Below are positions 6,487 to 9,231 of a stretch of 9,231 nt of DNA, one piece after another (within the stretch, counting starts at the first letter, position 1; each line of letters opens with the position of its first letter). The stretch is from positions 1 to 9,231 of the forward strand of contig LVAZ01000226.1 in the NCBI GenBank assembly GCA_001603055.1. The letters run 5' to 3'. Below the pieces are notes generated by a model, which did not search any database, was not told the origin of the DNA, and worked only from the letters and a program-made list of their open reading frames with translations. This DNA comes from Victivallales bacterium Lenti_02. GTDB taxonomy: Bacteria > Verrucomicrobiota > Lentisphaeria > Oligosphaerales > Lenti-02. Made by a program: the position numbers and the translations under genes.

Positions 6487-6730
6487 TCCTGGCAAGCTCT
6501 TCCTGCCAGCGGCGCAGGAAGACCTGGTAGGCGAGGATGCTGCCCTCGATCTCGGCGTGCTTCAGCTCGCCGCGACCGTCCCAGTCATGCCCCTCGTAGA
6601 CATAGAGTGCGGTGAGTTCCCCCTCGATGGTCGCGATGTCGAAATCCGGTTTCCTGCTCTTGTACTCGAGGCGGGCGAGGGTGAGATCGAAACTGTCGTC
6701 GAAGGTATGCTGGCCGGCGTCGGTTTTCAT
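6479..6730 (-). CDS. Unrecognised 83-residue acidic protein coupled to the glycosyltransferase
   Basis: I do not recognise this protein. It starts at ATG 6730 and its first bases overlap the glycosyltransferase stop as ATGA (6727-6730), so it is probably translated by coupling; no clear ribosome-binding site precedes it. It has no signal peptide, membrane segment or cysteine. The N-terminal half (FDDSFDLTLARLEYK) and the C-terminal half (AEIEGSILAYQVFLRRWQEE) look helical, joined by DFDIATIEGELTALYVYEGHDWDGRGEL. The composition is acidic and rich in aromatic residues. The same frame runs open upstream to about 8023, but that part is an Arg/Gly/Pro-rich shadow of the glycosyltransferase. The intergenic DNA begins right at its stop codon. 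Reality is supported by the overlap and the protein-like composition. Confidence 0.7.
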   Translation of the reverse strand: MKTDAGQHTFDDSFDLTLARLEYKSRKPDFDIATIEGELTALYVYEGHDWDGRGELKHAEIEGSILAYQVFLRRWQEELARKG

Positions 6731-7896
6731 GAATCTTTGGGTTGGGTTGCCTGCTGGTTGGTCCAGCCCCGGCTGAAATCTCCGCGCAGATAGCGGAAGA
6801 AACCGCGCACGACCTGGACGTTGAGGAAAACGAGCGTTCTCGGATAGCGGATGAAACAAGGCAAACGGCGCGAAGTTCCCGCCAGCGCCCCGGTCAGCGC
6901 GGCCAGATAGAAGAGGATATGGCCCGCGAGCAGCGCGGTGTAGAGCGGCTGGCCGATCAGGGCCAGGTTCGCGCCCAGGGCGAGCAGAAAGAACAGGGGC
7001 GCGAGGATGCGCAGGTGCTTGTGGGAGATCAACTGCCACCAGAGCCGGTTGCGCCACGGCAGCAGCCAGCCCGGGTAGCGGAAGAGCATCTGGAAGTTGC
7101 CGCCGAGGGTCCGCTCCTTGCGCCGGGCCTCCTTCTCGCCCGAGAATTCCTGCGGGTCGGTGGCGATGGCGGCCGGCTCGAAAAGCACCCGCCAGCCACG
7201 CAGGACAATCCCCATCGGAAAGACCACATCGTCGAGAATGGTGTCCTCGGGGGCCGGCATAAGGGCCAGGCGGCGGGCCGCGTAGACCGCGCCGGTGCAG
7301 CCGACGGAGGAGTCCCAGACCGCCTCCAATTCGCGGATTTTCTTTTCCAGCTTCCAGTAGGCGTCCACGCCCTGGCCGACGGTGTCCCCGTCGCGGGCCT
7401 CGACTTCGAGCGCCCCTGAGACGGCACCGACCCGCGAATCGGAAAAATGGGCCACCAGCCGGGTGATCGTGTCCTCCCGGAAGCGCTGCCGGGCGTCGGT
7501 GAAAACCAGAATGTCCGCCCCGGAGTCGGCCAGGGCGGCGTTGATGCCGGCCGATTTTCCCCGGTTTTCCGGCAGGGCCAGCACCCGCACCCGGGGGTTG
7601 TCCAGGGCACGGGCGCGTTCCGCCGTGTCGTCGTCCGAACCATCGGAAACCAGCAGGACGGAAAGGGGTCCGGGATAGGCGCAGTCCAGAAGATTGGCAA
7701 TGCGGGCGGCGACCCGTTCCGCCTCGTTGCGGACCACCAGAACCACTTCGGCGGATGGCGGTTCCTGGGGTAGGGGAGGCGTTTCGGGACGCTCCCGCCT
7801 GCGGGTCAGCAGCCACAGCACGACCGGGTAGCCCACATAGGTGTACGCGAGGACGAGAAGACTGCACCAGAAAACAAACTGCCCTGCCAGCAGCAT
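6727..7896 (-). CDS. Membrane-anchored family 2 glycosyltransferase
   Basis: The 389-residue protein is a GT2-fold enzyme expected to transfer a sugar from a nucleotide donor at the cytoplasmic face of the inner membrane, for a polysaccharide or glycolipid. An N-terminal hydrophobic segment (about 2-30) anchors it. The catalytic domain shows VVLVVRNEAERV (51-62), VSDGSDDDT (83-91, UDP-sugar site), ENRGKSAGINAAL (110-122), FTDAR (132-136, the DxD-type metal motif), and EDTILDDVVFPM (217-228) with the base Asp region. RRKERTLGGNFQML (258-271) resembles the R-rich acceptor motif of processive-type GT2 enzymes. Two further membrane segments lie at about 297-315 and 318-338, followed by an amphipathic tail. 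The start ATG 7896 has AAGGA 7 nt upstream; ATG 7917 would add seven residues but lacks a good site. Product unknown. Confidence 0.9.
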   Translation of the reverse strand: MLLAGQFVFWCSLLVLAYTYVGYPVVLWLLTRRRERPETPPLPQEPPSAEVVLVVRNEAERVAARIANLLDCAYPGPLSVLLVSDGSDDDTAERARALDNPRVRVLALPENRGKSAGINAALADSGADILVFTDARQRFREDTITRLVAHFSDSRVGAVSGALEVEARDGDTVGQGVDAYWKLEKKIRELEAVWDSSVGCTGAVYAARRLALMPAPEDTILDDVVFPMGIVLRGWRVLFEPAAIATDPQEFSGEKEARRKERTLGGNFQMLFRYPGWLLPWRNRLWWQLISHKHLRILAPLFFLLALGANLALIGQPLYTALLAGHILFYLAALTGALAGTSRRLPCFIRYPRTLVFLNVQVVRGFFRYLRGDFSRGWTNQQATQPKDS

Positions 7897-7903
7897 AGAC
7901 TCT

Positions 7904-7908
7904 TCCTT
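7904..7908 (-). promoter_or_regulatory. Ribosome-binding site fixing the glycosyltransferase start
   Basis: On the minus strand AAGGA lies 7 nt before ATG 7896. The other in-frame ATG at 7917 is preceded by AACCGGCA, a poor site. Confidence 0.6.
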
Positions 7909-8017
7909 GGGTGGCATTGCCGGTTGGATGCGTATGCGGGAATCGGCCTGTTGGCCAATGTACCTTCACGGAGAGAGAATGCATCTTCAGGCAAATGGCC
8001 GGAATGCGGCATGGTTC

Positions 8018-8031
8018 CGACATTTTTGTCG
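8018..8031. repeat. Inverted repeat CGACA-TTTT-TGTCG
   Basis: Perfect 5-bp arms flank TTTT. The core ACATTTTTGT (8020-8029) reappears as its exact reverse complement at 8048-8057, 18 bp downstream. It is a candidate regulator site or small hairpin in the divergent promoter region. Confidence 0.5.
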
Positions 8032-8042
8032 CCCGGTTGCAG

Positions 8043-8072
8043 TTGAAACAAAAATGTGATACATTTTATAAG
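8043..8072 (+). promoter_or_regulatory. Putative sigma70-type promoter of the PocR kinase gene
   Basis: TTGAAA at 8043-8048 (4 of 6) and TATAAG at 8067-8072 (5 of 6) are separated by 18 bp. Transcription would start near 8079, giving a leader of about 30 nt before ATG 8112. Confidence 0.6.
8051..8067. promoter_or_regulatory. Candidate operator dyad in the promoter spacer
   Basis: AAAATGT-GAT-ACATTTT is a perfect 7-bp inverted repeat with a 3-nt centre. It fills the spacer between the -35 and -10 boxes of the kinase promoter, the classic position for a repressor or a spacer-binding activator. The binding protein is unknown. Confidence 0.45.
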
Positions 8073-8111
8073 GGTATTTACTACTTGCCTTGGTGTAGGG
8101 GTCGAGGATGC

Positions 8112-9231
8112 ATGGAAGACAACCGAACAACCAGCAATGCTCGCGGTGAGCGAGGCGTGTTGCCAACGGACACTGACGGCATCATGCGGAAGGATGTCGC
8201 CGCCGAATCCCTGCTTGGCGAATTTTCCCTGACTGATCTGATCGATGTGGATGTCCTGCAGGAGATTCAGGACGCCTTTGCCGAAGCCACGGGGGTCGCC
8301 TCGGTCATCACCTCCACCGACGGCCAGCCGATCACCCGGCCCAGCCGGTTCTGCCGCCTGTGCCGGGAGATTGTCCGCCTCACGGAGAAGGGGCTGGCCA
8401 ACTGTCAGCACTCGGACGCGGTGCTCGGTCGTCCCCACCCCGAGGGACCGGTGGTTCAACCTTGCCTGAGTTCCGGATTGTGGGATGCGGGAGCCGGCAT
8501 TTTCGTCGGCAAGCGCCACCTGGCGAATTGGCTGATTGGACAGGTGCGGAACGAGGAGACGGACGAAGCCCGCATTCTCGGCTACGCCCGGGAGATTGGC
8601 GCGGACGAGGCGGAGTTCGCCGCCGCCTACCGCGAGGTGACGGTGATGTCCATCGAGCAGTTCCGCCAGGTGGCCCGGACGCTCTTTCTGATGGCCAACC
8701 AGCTTTCGGAGCAGGCCCACCAGCGCGCCGTGATGGCCGCCTTGCTCGAGCGCAGCCGCCAGGACGGCGAGGCCCAGTTGGAGTTGCAGAGACTCCAGCG
8801 CTTCGAAAGCATCGGTGTGCTGGCGGGCGGCGTGGCTCACGATTTCAACAATTGCCTGATGAGCATCATGGGCAATATCGAACTAGCCACCCTCGAATTG
8901 CCCGCCGACAGCCCGGTCCAGGCGTTTCTTGCCGAGGCGACGCAGGCCTGTGTCCGTTCGGCCGAACTCTGTCGCCAGATGCTGGCCTACGCCGGGCGCA
9001 CCCCGATGCAGGTTGCCCTGATCGATATGCCGCGCATGTTGCGGGAATCCGCATCCCTCCTGCAGGTGACCGGGCAGGGACAGACGCGGGTGGACATTGT
9101 ACTGCCGCCCAACTGCCCCGCAGTCCGGGCCGATTCCCGGGAAATCCAGCAGGTGGTGATGAATCTGGTCACCAACGCGATGGAGTCGGTGGAAGGGCCG
9201 CAGGCCACTGTGAGCGTTTCGGTCCGGACGG
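8112..9231 (+). CDS. PocR-domain sensor histidine kinase (3' end outside window)
   Basis: The frame is open from ATG 8112 to the window end: 373 residues are visible. A PocR sensory domain spans about 39-200, with FCRLCREI (80-87), GLANCQHSD (94-102), PCLSSGLWDAGAGIFVGKRHLANWLIGQV (117-145 region). Cysteines 81, 84, 98 and 118 could hold a metal or respond to redox. PocR domains bind small hydrocarbon derivatives such as 1,2-propanediol in the namesake regulator. A short coiled stretch (about 205-230) leads to the dimerisation and phosphoacceptor domain, with the H-box GGVAHDFNN and phosphorylated His243. The ATPase N-box QQVVMNLVTNAMES (346-359) follows; the G boxes lie beyond the edge. There are no membrane segments, so it should be cytoplasmic. 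GAGG sits 4 nt and AGGGG 10 nt before the start. A receiver domain may follow in the missing part, as is common for this H-box type. Confidence 0.88.
   Translation, partial: MEDNRTTSNARGERGVLPTDTDGIMRKDVAAESLLGEFSLTDLIDVDVLQEIQDAFAEATGVASVITSTDGQPITRPSRFCRLCREIVRLTEKGLANCQHSDAVLGRPHPEGPVVQPCLSSGLWDAGAGIFVGKRHLANWLIGQVRNEETDEARILGYAREIGADEAEFAAAYREVTVMSIEQFRQVARTLFLMANQLSEQAHQRAVMAALLERSRQDGEAQLELQRLQRFESIGVLAGGVAHDFNNCLMSIMGNIELATLELPADSPVQAFLAEATQACVRSAELCRQMLAYAGRTPMQVALIDMPRMLRESASLLQVTGQGQTRVDIVLPPNCPAVRADSREIQQVVMNLVTNAMESVEGPQATVSVSVRT

Larger units (their letters stand above)
7897..8111. other. Divergent intergenic region between glycosyltransferase and PocR kinase genes
   Basis: This 215-bp stretch contains no convincing gene. 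Its right part (8015-8085) is much AT-richer than the surroundings and holds the kinase promoter and several dyads. For the leftward operon I see only weak boxes, such as TACATT on the minus strand near 7960-7965, without a good -35 partner. Confidence 0.6.

Noticed and set aside
5048..6793. Plus-strand open frame (581 codons) across the GH172 gene and the convergent region
   Set aside because: It overlaps the GH172 gene in another frame, is Arg/Pro/His-rich and crosses non-coding repeats.
6731..8023. Upstream extension of the 83-residue protein's frame on the minus strand
   Set aside because: The sequence is an Arg/Gly/Pro-rich shadow of the glycosyltransferase. The real start is the ATGA overlap at 6730.
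8108..8149. ATG at 8108 starting a 13-residue leader peptide
   Set aside because: It has only a weak site, overlaps the kinase start out of frame and shows no attenuator-like codon run or following hairpin.
7806..8840. Minus-strand open frame (344 codons) across the divergent promoter and the PocR kinase
   Set aside because: It is antisense to the PocR and H-box motifs and would bury the promoter region.

Overview
The window is GC-rich bacterial chromosomal DNA, densely coded, with no RNA genes, insertion sequences, phage genes or CRISPR array that I can see. The organism is not identifiable with certainty. The mix of a DUF2961/GH172 glycoside hydrolase, a PocR-domain histidine kinase and an N-acetyl-beta-lysine osmolyte cluster, with strong sigma70-like boxes, would fit an anaerobic, possibly salt-exposed Gram-negative, for instance in the PVC group (Kiritimatiellota/Lentisphaerae) or a deltaproteobacterial-type lineage. 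This is a low-confidence inference.

Layout, left to right. (1) 1-903 (+): an RmlD-like NAD(P)-dependent sugar-nucleotide reductase/epimerase, cut off at its 5' end by the window edge. (2) 939-5123 (+): a four-gene unit of MarR-type regulator, lysine 2,3-aminomutase (ablA), sodium:solute symporter and beta-lysine N-acetyltransferase (ablB). marR/ablA and symporter/ablB each overlap as ATGA; ablA and the symporter are 29 bp apart. A good promoter (TATAAT at 886-891) lies inside the tail of the upstream reductase gene, with a dyad over its -10 box. (3) 5256-6335 (+): a GH172/DUF2961 protein with its own ribosome-binding site. (4) 6336-6478: a convergent intergenic region with short tandem duplications and a hairpin that could terminate the leftward operon. 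(5) 7896-6727 (-) and 6730-6479 (-): a membrane-anchored family 2 glycosyltransferase and an unrecognised 83-residue protein, overlapping as ATGA. (6) 7897-8111: a divergent intergenic region with a sigma70-like promoter and several short dyads. (7) 8112 to the window end (+): a PocR-domain sensor histidine kinase, truncated by the right edge.

How the genes work together. AblA makes L-beta-lysine from L-lysine and AblB acetylates it to N-epsilon-acetyl-beta-lysine, a compatible solute made by methanogens and some bacteria. The symporter encoded between them probably imports the precursor or a related solute, and the MarR protein probably controls the unit. The glycosyltransferase, reductase and GH172 protein indicate carbohydrate or surface-polysaccharide metabolism but show no clear link to the osmolyte genes. 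The PocR kinase is divergent from the glycosyltransferase operon and may sense a small metabolite.
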